This document shows positions 33,162 to 43,448 of a DNA stretch of 64,000 nt, piece after piece. The notes beneath the pieces were generated by a model, which had not been told where the DNA came from, did no database searches, and saw only the letters and a program-made list of their open reading frames with translations. The stretch is taken from contig JALRMH010000026.1 of NCBI GenBank assembly GCA_026119935.1, forward strand, positions 1-64,000, given 5' to 3'. The position numbers and the translations under genes were made by a program. Position 1 is the stretch's first letter; every line of letters starts with the position of its first letter. This DNA is from Endothia cerciana. Its lineage: Eukaryota; Ascomycota; Sordariomycetes; Diaporthales; Cryphonectriaceae.

Positions 33162-34887
33162 ATGTCTGCCAAACAGCACCAGCGCCCGGTGTCCATAGAG
33201 GAGGACTTCCTCAAGCCTCTCCGAATCGATGATACGATAGTGTTAGGGCTCTCGAGGGAGATGGCCCGGACTTTTACCGAGCTGTCAGCCAACTCAGACG
33301 TCCAGTGCCTGCCCACTCCCATTAGCGAGTCCCTTCTCAGGCGTGTCAATGGTGCTGACCGTGGCCGGTGAGTCCCAGTGACCATTAGTCTCACGGACTG
33401 TTTTGTTTTGGGCAGGGGCTGATCATCTCTCCGAATCAGATACCTCGCTATTGACATGTAAGCTCCGCCCTCGGGGTCTCATCTGCCTTATCCAGGCCCG
33501 CCCTTCGGCTGAGACCTCTTTGCTAATCACGGCATCCAGAGGCGGCACAAACCTCAGGGTCGGTTTCGTTGAGCTGCTTGCAGGGGATGGCAGCCAAGGC
33601 GCAGTTAATGGCTTGGCAACAGGGCACCACGGTCCGAGGCTGCGACGGCTCCTCGAGCAGTCGTGGCCCATAGGCGAGCACCTCAAAAACGAGAACCCGG
33701 AGAGCCTCTTCTCGTGGATCGGAGAGTCCATCGCTACCGTGGTCAGAAAGGCCTGCGAGGAATGGAGTCTCGATCCCGGCAGCGAACTGCCTCTGGGGGT
33801 CGCCTTCAGCTTCCCGGTCGTCCAGAGCTCCGTGTCACAAGCAATCATCATGTCGATGGGGAAAGGTTTCGCCATTACCTCGAAGCTGGACTTGGGCTCC
33901 TATCTCCTCAAGGGGTATGAGCAACATCGCGAGAGCCTGCCTCGCATCAGCATCGCGGCCATCGCCAATGACGCCATTGCGACGCTGGTCTCGTTCATCT
34001 ACCAGTTCCAAGCAAGCCCGAACCAAAAGGCTTCGATGGGCCTCATCTGCGGGACGGGAAGCAACGCGACGGTACCCCTCAGGCTTAGCAGCCTGCACCC
34101 GAGCAAGAGACCGCAGACCGTGAGCGTGATACCGGGACAGGCGGGCGAGGATGTCAGGCTGGCGGTGAACACTGAGTGGGGCATCAATGGCACAGCACCG
34201 CCCCTGAGGAAGTTCGGTCTCGTCAGCCGTTGGGACATAGAGCTTGACCTGGCCGGCGAGACGCCCGGCTTCCAGCCTCTGGAATACATGACATCAGGCC
34301 GCTACCTCGGCGAACTGGGCCGCCTCATATTTGTCGACTACCTGACATCAGTCCTGGGGTTCGAACCAACAGAACTGCCCTCCAGGCTCAAGGTGAGGTT
34401 TGGCCTCAGCACGACCTTCCTCAGCCATTTCAACCCGCAGGGCCAAGGGACACTACCGGAGCAGCTGGAGAGGGAGTTCCCAACGGAGAAGAACAGGGAG
34501 AACATGCGGGCTCAGTCACTATGGACGGATGAGATTGCCGAGTTCCTCTACCGAACCGCCGTGGCCATCGAGGTCAGGGCAGCCGGGATTGTGGCGGCCA
34601 GCACCATCGGGCTGCTGATGTGCGCAGGAGAGCTGCCACCCCCGGACGTAGCGAGCCCGTCGTCGAACCCTGGAAACGCTTCCGAGCTGGTTGTGGGGTA
34701 CACGGGGGGCTGCATAACGGGGTTCCAGGAGTATCTGAGGGATTGTCAGGCATTTCTGGACAAGGTCGTCGCACTGGAGTATGGCAAAGACACGGAGCTC
34801 CGGGTGCTACTCTCCCCTTGTCATGATGGTGGGATCACTGGTGCCGGCATTCTGGTTCCGGCGTCACTCAACAGCGAGAAGGCCTGA
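33162..34887 (+). CDS. Hexokinase-family sugar kinase, probably N-acetylglucosamine kinase
   Basis: The family phosphorylates hexoses at O6. Fungal GlcNAc kinases (HXK3/NAG5-type) feed chitin-derived sugar into metabolism. The model is join(33162..33367, 33440..33457, 33540..34887), 523 residues. The 18-nt middle exon supplies YLAIDI, so that splicing rebuilds the phosphate-1 motif RYLAIDIGGTNLRVGF (residues 69-84). Other motifs: LGVAFSFPVVQSSVSQAIIM (sugar-binding loop), MGKGF (as in GlcNAc kinases), catalytic Asp about 219 in AIANDAIATL, and ICGTGSNATVPL (phosphate 2). Both introns have good branch sites (CTGAT, CTAAT). GlcNAc specificity is inferred from the MSMGKGF context. An atypical regulatory hexokinase is the alternative. 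Confidence 0.85.
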
Positions 34888-36500
34888 AGGCATAGAGTGG
34901 TTCATTCTCGGAGCACAGCACGGATGTTGTCATGAATAGAGGGTCGGTCTTGATACATACAGCAGCTCGGCGCCGGAGGGTGAGACAGATGGAGGCATAA
35001 ATCGGGTCATAGCGAAGCGATATCACCATGTGGCAGGGCAATCTGCAGAGAAGCATTTCCATCCACCGACTTGCATGACCTTCCGGTCATGCTGTCGCGT
35101 AGCCTGGGCGACACCTTTCCTCCAGCCAGCCTACCAGCAGGGCTCGCGTGGCAGCAGCACTGTGGCGGCGGTCCTATCCTCATGCCTGCTCATGTGAGAC
35201 TATCACACCCCACGACCGCCCGTGCTGCGGGCTGGTGGGAGGGTCTGTGGGCCGACCCCCCATGCAACGTTGCGTGTCACCAGGCCGCGAAAGTTGCCGG
35301 CGGAAACCCACACACCCACCCGCCGTGAAAAAGTATGCGGGACAGTCGTCTGTTGGTGGGGACCAGGCACTTGCACATGATTACAGGCCGTGTGGTGTCT
35401 CAGGCTGTTGCTCCTCGCGGCTTGATGCGAGGTGGTTAGGTGCCTTGCCTCTGGCTTACAGTATACCCGGATCCCACGTGGCTGGCATTTGGAGGGGTTA
35501 TGGAGTACCGATGCCATGACAGAGGATGGGACAATACCCAAGTAGGTCGGGCAGTTGTCAACGCAGCTATACATACATACAAACATATATATAATATATA
35601 TACTCCGTTTGATCAGATAGTCAGCCTGAGGGTTTTCCGGGGTCTGACGGCTGAATGATAGTATACTGCTGCGAGAGAATTGTCATGTAAGTAAACCGTA
35701 CTCTCACTGCAGACCGACTTTGGTGCCGGACTTGACTTGTCGCCCATCTGCTGTTTGCTCTATCGGCTTATTCCCCAAGGGCACTGAGCCACTTGCCAGA
35801 TCATAAATCAAGGGAGTCCGCTTTGCGATTCCCCTTCCCCAAGACCCATCTAGATTCCGTTGTCGAAGATGGAATGTCTATGTTTGGTCCATATGTTTCT
35901 TCAGAGATGGGGACGGTCCAAGGTGTCTCTCCTTTCTTAAAACAAACCGTTCTTTGAGAACGTAACTCAACAGGGTATCTACATCGTATGGCTGGGCTGT
36001 CAGATAGAACTGTCTGTCTGCTCCAGACACTTCATCAGCCCTATGGCAGTTTCAGGGCCTTCAAAGTTGGTATGTGGATCAAAGCATGTAGGGGGCCAAC
36101 AAGGGGGCTCTTTGAGGGGCATGCGGGGGATTCTTCTATTACCTGCATATCGCTACGTCAGTGCACTATTGCAGGGGTCCGGCAGCTCATTACGCGCAGC
36201 CGCACAGCCGAATGAGTTTATTATTGTTTGGGACTTCACATCCGTCATAGTTGACCAAGGGATGAACTGTGCAACTTTTGCAGAGCCCCTTTCCCGACGA
36301 TGACTCCGAGCGCCCTCTGCAACTCCAGCAACCGAGCCCTGCCTCAGCATTTTGAAAACCGCAACAGAGAGCTCGAATAACGGGGATAGAAGATCCGAGT
36401 CCTGGGGGCTGAGCGCATCAAAGGCTTTCAAAAGTTGGTGGCGGCGAGCAGAGGCAGCAAGAATCAACAGTGAAGGTGACCCCCCTCACCCACATTCACA
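34888..36500. other. Intergenic region with AT microsatellite
   Basis: This is 1.6 kb between the kinase and HOS3 (same strand). It includes an AT-rich tract at about 35570-35605 (ATAC then ATATAT units). Short frames overlap without pattern. I see no gene. The last few hundred bases should be the HOS3 promoter and leader. Confidence 0.5.
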
Positions 36501-39500
36501 ATGTCGTCGTCGCCAAACCCCGCGACCACGCCGGCCAAGCAGAGGGCCTCGTCCGGCCAGGCCAGAGAATCAGATGGAGAGCTGTTGCACTCCCTCAAGG
36601 GGCTCTCGATCTCAACCTCGCCCTCGGCAGCCACCCCTCCTGCGCATGCGCGTTCGCCCAACAACAACCCCCACAGACCAGCCGTCGACCGACCCCCCTC
36701 AGCGCTCAGCGTCCGATCCGCCTCGCGTATGTCCTTCGGAAATACTGGCGGCCCCCCCAATGGTCGCGACTCGCGCTCGGCAACTCCAAGTCTGATCCGA
36801 AAAGCATCCATGAACTCGCTGCAGTCCGCCAACGGCGTCGCGCCGCCGCGCCGGTCCGCCTCCAGCAACATGCCAACCTCTCCCTCGCGCCCGCCCATGC
36901 CCCCCAACCCTTCGCGCCCTCCTCCTCCGACTGCTAACAGCATAGCGAGGGCGTATTTCCGCGGGGAGCTCGAGCAGCTGCACGGCGAGGGGTCGAGGCG
37001 CGCCGCCGACACGGTCGTGATCCTCCATGATTCGTGCTACGGACACCGGTTTTCGCGCCCAAAGACGTCTCGCGCCGCGCTCAACACCATCGTCGAACGG
37101 CCCGAGAGAATAAAGGCCTGCGTGTTGGGTGTCGCCGCAGCCTACGTGCTGCTGGGAGAGCGTCATGTCGACGGGGAGTACCCACCCCACCCGGGCCTGA
37201 ACGCGCCGGACATCCCCTCAATCCCGTTCCGCATACAGAAGTCCACCCGTCGCCTGCCGCTCATGTCACCTGCGGTCACGAATGTACATGGAACGAAGTG
37301 GATGGAGGAGCTCAAGATCATGTGTGACTCGGCCGAGGGCAGGCTTGCGATGGGTGGAAAGGAGCTGCAGCGCCCGGAGATGAACCGCGGTCCAGATCAC
37401 GAACAGCCCCAGAGACTGCACGAGGGAGATCTGTACCTGTGCTCGGAGTCGCTGGAGGCGCTGGAGGGCTCGTTGGGCGCGGTGTGCGACGCCGTTGATG
37501 CTGTGTTCAAGGAAGGTGGGCCCAGGCGCGCATTCGTCGCGGTCCGGCCTCCTGGGCACCATTGTTCGACAAGCTTTCCGTCTGGTTTCTGCTGGGTCAA
37601 CAATGTCCATGTCGGTATCATGCATGCGGTCCTTGGTCACGGCCTCACGCACGCTGCAATTATCGACTTTGATCTGCATCACGGCGACGGCTCACAGGCA
37701 ATCGCGTGGCAGCACAACTCGAGGGGCGTTGGTCTGGCCAAGAACGCCGCGTACTGGAAGAAAGCCTCGATCGGGTATTTCTCGCTTCACGACATCAACT
37801 CGTATCCCTGCGAACAGGGAGATGAGGAGAAGGTCAAGAATGCCAGCCTGTGTATAGACAACGCACACGGTCAACACATTTGGAACGTCCACCTGGAGCC
37901 CTGGAAGACGGAGGCTGAGTTCTGGGAGCTGTATGAGGATAAGTACACCGTCCTGCTGCAGAAGGCTCGAAAGTATCTGAAGGCACACACGGAACGCCTT
38001 CGCATGGCAAACCAAAATTCCAAGGCGGCGATATTTCTTTCGGCGGGCTTCGACGCCAGCGAGTGGGAAGGGGCCGGCATGCAGCGTCATAGTGTGAGCG
38101 TGCCGACCAGCTTTTATGCTCGTATCGCCCGCGACGTCACGAGGATTGCCGAGGAAGAGGGGGCGAGTGTTAACGGTAGGCTCATCAGTGTGCTTGAGGG
38201 TGGATATAGCGACCGTGCCCTGACGTCTGGAGTCCTGAGCCACATCAGCGGTCTGGCTGGCAGCGATCCTGTGCCGGCGGGAGACCGCAACGGGCTCGGT
38301 GGTGATACAGTGGGAGCTATGGGGAACGTGGGTTACCGCAGGAACTCCCTCGAGATCAAGCTGCGCCCCCATGCCTACAGTACCTCGTGGTGGAACTCGG
38401 AGAATCTGGAGATGCTCGAGTCTGGCGTCGTCTTGTCTCCGCCAGCACCTCGAATGCCCCGGAGCTTTACCCCAGGCAACTACTCAACGCCAACACAGTC
38501 ATCAACGGCAAAGATGGTTGACCTTGCCAAGCTTCGCCGGCAGGCCTCTTTCAATGGTGTGCCGCCTCCCAGGCTGCCCACTCCCCCCCCGCCCGAGGTC
38601 CCGTGGAATGTTGCGGCTCATGGATTGTGTGCGGTGTTGACGCCTACCGAACGGACCACGACCAGCTGTAACCCCCAGGAGCTCACTGCTGACGCTACGC
38701 GGGTTAGGCGCGAGCGGCATATGGCCTCGATGGGTATCACTGATGAACAAGTTGCTCCTGTGGTAGCACCAGCGCCACCACCTCCTCCGCCGTCGTCGTC
38801 AAGAATGAGTCTGCGAGAGCGGAAGGTCATCAGGTCGTACCTCGAAGGCAGTGATGACGAGGATCACATCAAGAGCAGGCGAAGGACTGTGGCCGGCGCG
38901 GCGGTCCTTGCCTCCGAGAAGGGGGGATCACGAAGCAGCACGCCGCAACCCAACGGCCGCGGCCGTGACAAGCAAGCGGGACGACGTCTTAGCGCGGCGC
39001 CGACGATTCCCGAGAGTCTTGATGGTGCACCAGATGCTCTCGTTTCTGAACGTCCCTCGACTTCAATGACTGGGCGACCGGATACTTCTATGAGTGTCAG
39101 GACAAGCACCACAACTTCCGCTGCAACAACCGCTGGCAATGCCCCCCTTGCAGTGAAGAAGACCCGGACAACGAACACAGCCAAGAAGGATGCGCCCAAG
39201 GCCCCACGGGCCAAGAAGGCTGCGGTCGCGGCCACCAAGAACGGGTCAAAGTCATCGAGCCCGACGAGCCCTCAGTCCAGTAGAGGTGCCACAAATAACG
39301 AGAAGGCGGGAGGTGATCTAGACAAGATTACTTCTGGGGTCAAAAAGATCACGCTGGTCACGAAACAGCAGAAGGAGGCTCGTACGCGTGAGAATCAGAA
39401 GCTCGCCGGTACCAAAGAGGCCACGCAGGCGGACGGGTCGCAGGACTCGAGCCTCCCCGTCACGCCTGGAGAGAAGCCCTTGGAGCAGGGCCTGGTTCTC

Positions 39501-40028
39501 CCCGCCGATGGCGGTGCACCTTCCACCGCGGTCAGCCAAAGGGCGCCTCAACAAGAGATAACTGCAGCTCCCGAGAGCGTCAAGGCCGAAACTCCAGTGG
39601 TTTCTCCGGTCTCCGGCCAGACCTCCACTCCCGATATGTTCGTCCAATATCAACCGGATGGACCAACGCCCGAAGCCCGTACTCCCGAAGGTCCCCTGAA
39701 ATGGCTTCCAGTCAACGCCGCCGCGACGCCCAGTCCGTTCAAACAAGCTGCGCCGGCTACTACGATCACGGGCACAACCAGCCCAGTCAAGCATGAAGAG
39801 CCGGGCGTTCTATCGCCGAGCCTGATGAAGCAGACCGCCCACGTCATGGCTCCACGCAGCCCGATGAAGCGAGGCGACTTGCCTATTTTCACTTCAAGCT
39901 CTCAGCTGCGCTTCGCGCCTCGCCCCGCTGAGCCGTCCTCGGCCCCCTCCACGTCACCCAAAGTTCAGGCCGAGGCCGAGCACAAGTTTGATGAGGCTAT
40001 CTGGGAGGTTCCAGAGACACCCGAATGA
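36501..40028 (+). CDS. HOS3: HOS3-type histone deacetylase
   Basis: This is an NAD-independent, Zn-dependent deacetylase of the fungal Hos3 class, which acts on histones and cell-cycle substrates. It is a single exon of 1175 residues starting MSSSPNPATTPAKQ. Residues 1-165 are Ser/Pro/Ala-rich and disordered. The catalytic domain spans about 170-600: TVVILHDSCYGHRF, VRPPGHHC (active-site H353-H354), FCWVNNVHVG, the metal-binding motif DFDLHHGDGSQ (D389, D391, H393), SLHDINSYPCE and SAGFDASE (about 514). These are the Hos3 versions of the HDAC motifs. Residues about 600-1175 are a long low-complexity tail with Pro runs, Lys/Ala-rich segments (KKDAPKAPRAKKAAVAATK, histone-H1-like) and many SP/TP sites, suggesting CDK regulation (inference). 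Catalytic residues are intact. Confidence 0.95.
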   Translation: MSSSPNPATTPAKQRASSGQARESDGELLHSLKGLSISTSPSAATPPAHARSPNNNPHRPAVDRPPSALSVRSASRMSFGNTGGPPNGRDSRSATPSLIRKASMNSLQSANGVAPPRRSASSNMPTSPSRPPMPPNPSRPPPPTANSIARAYFRGELEQLHGEGSRRAADTVVILHDSCYGHRFSRPKTSRAALNTIVERPERIKACVLGVAAAYVLLGERHVDGEYPPHPGLNAPDIPSIPFRIQKSTRRLPLMSPAVTNVHGTKWMEELKIMCDSAEGRLAMGGKELQRPEMNRGPDHEQPQRLHEGDLYLCSESLEALEGSLGAVCDAVDAVFKEGGPRRAFVAVRPPGHHCSTSFPSGFCWVNNVHVGIMHAVLGHGLTHAAIIDFDLHHGDGSQAIAWQHNSRGVGLAKNAAYWKKASIGYFSLHDINSYPCEQGDEEKVKNASLCIDNAHGQHIWNVHLEPWKTEAEFWELYEDKYTVLLQKARKYLKAHTERLRMANQNSKAAIFLSAGFDASEWEGAGMQRHSVSVPTSFYARIARDVTRIAEEEGASVNGRLISVLEGGYSDRALTSGVLSHISGLAGSDPVPAGDRNGLGGDTVGAMGNVGYRRNSLEIKLRPHAYSTSWWNSENLEMLESGVVLSPPAPRMPRSFTPGNYSTPTQSSTAKMVDLAKLRRQASFNGVPPPRLPTPPPPEVPWNVAAHGLCAVLTPTERTTTSCNPQELTADATRVRRERHMASMGITDEQVAPVVAPAPPPPPPSSSRMSLRERKVIRSYLEGSDDEDHIKSRRRTVAGAAVLASEKGGSRSSTPQPNGRGRDKQAGRRLSAAPTIPESLDGAPDALVSERPSTSMTGRPDTSMSVRTSTTTSAATTAGNAPLAVKKTRTTNTAKKDAPKAPRAKKAAVAATKNGSKSSSPTSPQSSRGATNNEKAGGDLDKITSGVKKITLVTKQQKEARTRENQKLAGTKEATQADGSQDSSLPVTPGEKPLEQGLVLPADGGAPSTAVSQRAPQQEITAAPESVKAETPVVSPVSGQTSTPDMFVQYQPDGPTPEARTPEGPLKWLPVNAAATPSPFKQAAPATTITGTTSPVKHEEPGVLSPSLMKQTAHVMAPRSPMKRGDLPIFTSSSQLRFAPRPAEPSSAPSTSPKVQAEAEHKFDEAIWEVPETPE

Positions 40029-41633
40029 AGGAGCATCGTGTGGTATCTGCTCTAGGAGTTCTCATGCCTCCGTCAGCATTCAGCATGTCTTGGGACATAC
40101 GGCCGCTGTGACTTACACACCCTGAGGATATCTCAAGATGGAACGGCGGGGTCTGGCGTATTTGTTCTTCCTATTATGATTAATCTGCATCGACTCCTGC
40201 CGGACCATGGCACTGTACTCTAATCTTGCTGGAAAGCATTCGATACCCAAGGTTCCTTTGTCAAATAATCACCAGGCCCCGCATGGGCCCTGTATTGTGT
40301 GGACATAGTACGGACTGGCAGGGGAGGGGGTGAGTTGGAGTTCGATTTGAGGGTACTGTACGCCTTTTAATCCCGGCAGATATCATTAGAGAGATTTACT
40401 TCGTGGCACTTTATGCTATGGCCTGTCCCATCAAACGCTTGTATAATGCCTACTCACATGGCCAGCGGCACTGAACCACCTCACTGTCCATAAATCGTTG
40501 AAGGGTGATAGGCTTGCTCGTGTGTACGTATTATGGCAGCAACGGCCGGAACGGATCAGGGTGGTCTGGTCTGCCGAAGAAAAATCCCAGATACAGCATA
40601 CGCAACCGTAGCCTTTTTTTTTCCTTTCTTTCTTTCTTTCTTTCTTTCCCCCCCTCCTGGATACATCAATCCAAGTAGCTAGGCCAGTCCCGGTCAATCC
40701 CACTCAATTCCACACGTTGCTACTGGTATAGACGCGGTGGGTTGTCTGGGCACAGCTGGGCTCCCACCCCCCAACCCCCCAACTCCCAAATTGGATTCCC
40801 GTAGCTCTCGTGCTGCTGCGGTGACTGCGAGTCTCCGCGCTCGGCTGAGCTCTGTTCCAGCGCCCGGTGGGGGGGGGGCGGGGCAGGGAGGCAGGCAGAT
40901 TCTCAGCACGGCCTTCATCCTCGCCAGGACCACGGAAAGCTTTGACGACGAAGCCTCGATGACGAGGAGGGAGGCTGGTCAGAGTTCGGGGCGCTACCGA
41001 GTTGAAAGAGAGGAGCCGCCTGCATCATGCTAACATCACGATGGGTAGGTATATTCTGGTCTGGAACCCACCCCCCCCCCCGGTATGCTGCTGGAGCTAT
41101 TTTCTCATTAAAATTTTTTAAAAAAAAATAATAATAATCAGAATCGCTTCTCAGGCACCGCCCCTCTTCATGAGATACCGCTCCCTTTTAAACAACCCGT
41201 CGTAGAAAAAATTTTGCGCTCCGTGCAATGACAGGCGTCCTAGACTGACAGACATGAGACTCCAGGGCTATGCCAAACCAAAAGAAATCAACCCAGCTAG
41301 TGCTGTTATATCATGATACCCAAAAGAGAGGAGGAAGAAGAAGAAAAGAACAAGAGATTGGAACCCATCGTCCTTGACCCAGATATTCTCATCTCGATCC
41401 AGCACCAGCCCCAGACACACAGCGACGAGACCTCTCACAATGGGCGCGCAAGTCAGTCCTGGTCTGGACATGTCCTCAGACATAGCAACATGCTTGGCTG
41501 TGCCGCTTTGTTGACCCATCGGAACCCTCGCGGCCAGCTAGGTATGTTCCGTCGCTCTCTCTTAGTGTGCAGATCCTATTGCTCCTCGACGACAGTCTAG
41601 AGCAGTGTTTACGCGAACGTCAGCGCGTCTGGA
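40029..41633. other. Convergent intergenic region rich in simple tracts
   Basis: This is 1.6 kb between HOS3 (+) and the next minus-strand gene, so it should hold two 3' UTRs. It contains a (TTTC)n pyrimidine tract (about 40613-40655), a G-run near 40868, a C-run near 41070 and an AT-rich A/T tract near 41108-41138. No gene is recognised. Confidence 0.55.
40613..40655 (+). repeat. Polypyrimidine (TTTC)n tract
   Basis: A T9 run followed by about six TTTC units and a C-run forms a 40-bp mirror-symmetric polypyrimidine tract in the convergent 3' region. Confidence 0.85.
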
Positions 41634-43448
41634 TCAAGAGCCCGTCGCGACCGGTGGGCTCATCGTCCTTGTCGACCTGTACTGGAGCCTCGGTGCTTCC
41701 TCGTTGATACTGTCGCCACGGATGCGCTCGTCGACTTCGAGCGTGACCGCACCCATACTGTTCGAGACCGGACCCGCCCCGGCGGAACCGTTCGTCCCAT
41801 TGGCCGCGAACGTATTCCTGCCCGCGAAGCTCGATCTCAACCTCATCGCGTCCCGCCTCACACCCTGCGAGCGGAATGTCCGATTCCTCACGGGCCCATC
41901 GGTCAGCATCTTCTTCAGACTGCCGTCCGTGTCTCCGTCCAGCATGCGCTGCATCTCCTTGTCGGCCAGGGCCTTGGTGGCTGTCAGCCGCTCCTTGATC
42001 CTGACGATCTCGTCCGCGCAGTCACCGTCGCGCAGGAACTGGTGCGCCGCGCGCTCGCACATGGACTGCACGAGTTCCAGGCCCTTGTCCAGGTCGTCGA
42101 AGATGTCGCCTAGCTGTTGCGAGTTAGTGTCGCCGTTCTTGCCGTGGGCCGGGGGTGAAGAAGAGCCAATGGCCAGATAGGGCCGGAAAGGAGACGAGAG
42201 TCTTGGACTTGGCACGCCGTTGCCATTATCGTCGGATCGTTTGTATGATAGCTGTACAGGATTCGGTGCCGTTGCTATCCCGTCCGGTTCGCCACCCACC
42301 ACCTTGGCCCCCGTGGTAGGCTGGTCGGATTTCTCCTCCTTTTCCTTGCCGTTGGCCTTCTCGCCGTTCGTCTGGGCTGCCCCGTCAACCTGCCCCACCG
42401 ACGGCGACAGCTGTGGCGGGACCAACCTCGCCGTGCCGAACCCGAAGCCCAGCCCGTCGTCCGAGCCTGACGACTCGTCGTCGGGCGTCTCCAGCTCCGC
42501 CATCCTCCTGATCTGGGCAACCTTGGCGGCCATCTTGGCCTTGCGCATCAAATTGCGGCTCGCGCTCACGAACTTGACCACCTCCTCGAAGAAGGACTGC
42601 ACGTAGCTGTCGTAGTAGACGATCACCAGGTTCCTGCTGCGGTACTTGGGCGCCCCGGCCCCGTCGCCCGTCAGCATCGACTCGGCGGGGGCCGCGCGCT
42701 TCCTGCTCAGCTGTGTCCGCCGCAGCGTGGCGCGCGCGTTGGCAGACGCCACGGCCATGACCTGGGGCGTCTGGCGCTCGACGGCCGAGGACGTGGGGGA
42801 ATTGGCCTCATTCGCGCCCGGCGGCTGCTGCGGCTGCTGCGGCGCCCCGGCGCCCCTCTGCATGCCATCCGCGGCCCCGTCCGGGCTGGTGAGCCCATCC
42901 ACGATCCCGGGGTGGGCCTCGCCATCATCCCTCGGCTTCAGGCTCTCGGTCGAGCCGCGGTTCCTCAGGGACCTCCCGCACGAGGCCGACGACTGCCGCT
43001 CGGCGAACTCGGCGAGGTCAACCTGGCGCTGGTCGATCTGGCCGCTGAGCTCGTCGAGCCGCTTGGCCCAGTCGGGGCAGTAGGTGGTCAGGTTGTAGAG
43101 GGCCTCGAGGGCGAACTGGGCGTCCTCGGGGACGGAGGGGGGGGACGATGGTGAAGACGCGGACGCGCCTCGCGCCCGGGGGGTTGTGGTGGACGGAATG
43201 CTGGGCGGCGGCGCGTCGCGGCCGTTAGGTTGCGGGGACCTAACTTGCCGCCTGGATGGCCTGGGTCGGGGACACGATTGTCGGTTCGCGAAGGGGCGGC
43301 GGATACGGCAGAGGGTCCTGGAGGAGGCGGCGTCGGCGTTGGGGAGGTGTAGGGGCTCCAGGGTGGGTGGTTGGTTTATCTGTGGGCCTGGCTGGCCGCC
43401 GTCGAGGACTTGAGGTTCGACCGTGGCGGCTCCTCGTCGTCGTGGTCG
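41634..43448 (-). CDS. Hypothetical protein with helical C-terminal region, 5' end unresolved
   Basis: The frame is open on the minus strand from just below an in-frame TGA at 43449-43451 down to the stop at 41634, about 604 codons. It has no ATG before MQRGAG. Regular-looking sequence (ALEALYNLTTYCPDWAKRL, LDELSGQIDQRQ) lies well upstream of that Met, so a first exon must precede it. ATGs at 43546 and 43553 are candidates, but I cannot find a convincing splice. From the N-side: Pro-rich region, the helical ALYNLTTYCPDW segment, a basic block RTQLSRKRAAPAES, a second helical segment (SRNLVIVYYDSYVQSFFEEV then SRNLMRKAKMAAKVAQIRR), an acidic/Ser linker, and a C-terminal coiled segment (LGDIFDDLDKGLELVQSM) with GNRTF-type basic tail. 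The family is not recognised. Probably nuclear (inference from basic patches). Confidence 0.65.
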   Translation of the reverse strand, partial: RPRRRGAATVEPQVLDGGQPGPQINQPPTLEPLHLPNADAASSRTLCRIRRPFANRQSCPRPRPSRRQVRSPQPNGRDAPPPSIPSTTTPRARGASASSPSSPPSVPEDAQFALEALYNLTTYCPDWAKRLDELSGQIDQRQVDLAEFAERQSSASCGRSLRNRGSTESLKPRDDGEAHPGIVDGLTSPDGAADGMQRGAGAPQQPQQPPGANEANSPTSSAVERQTPQVMAVASANARATLRRTQLSRKRAAPAESMLTGDGAGAPKYRSRNLVIVYYDSYVQSFFEEVVKFVSASRNLMRKAKMAAKVAQIRRMAELETPDDESSGSDDGLGFGFGTARLVPPQLSPSVGQVDGAAQTNGEKANGKEKEEKSDQPTTGAKVVGGEPDGIATAPNPVQLSYKRSDDNGNGVPSPRLSSPFRPYLAIGSSSPPAHGKNGDTNSQQLGDIFDDLDKGLELVQSMCERAAHQFLRDGDCADEIVRIKERLTATKALADKEMQRMLDGDTDGSLKKMLTDGPVRNRTFRSQGVRRDAMRLRSSFAGRNTFAANGTNGSAGAGPVSNSMGAVTLEVDERIRGDSINEEAPRLQYRSTRTMSPPVATGS

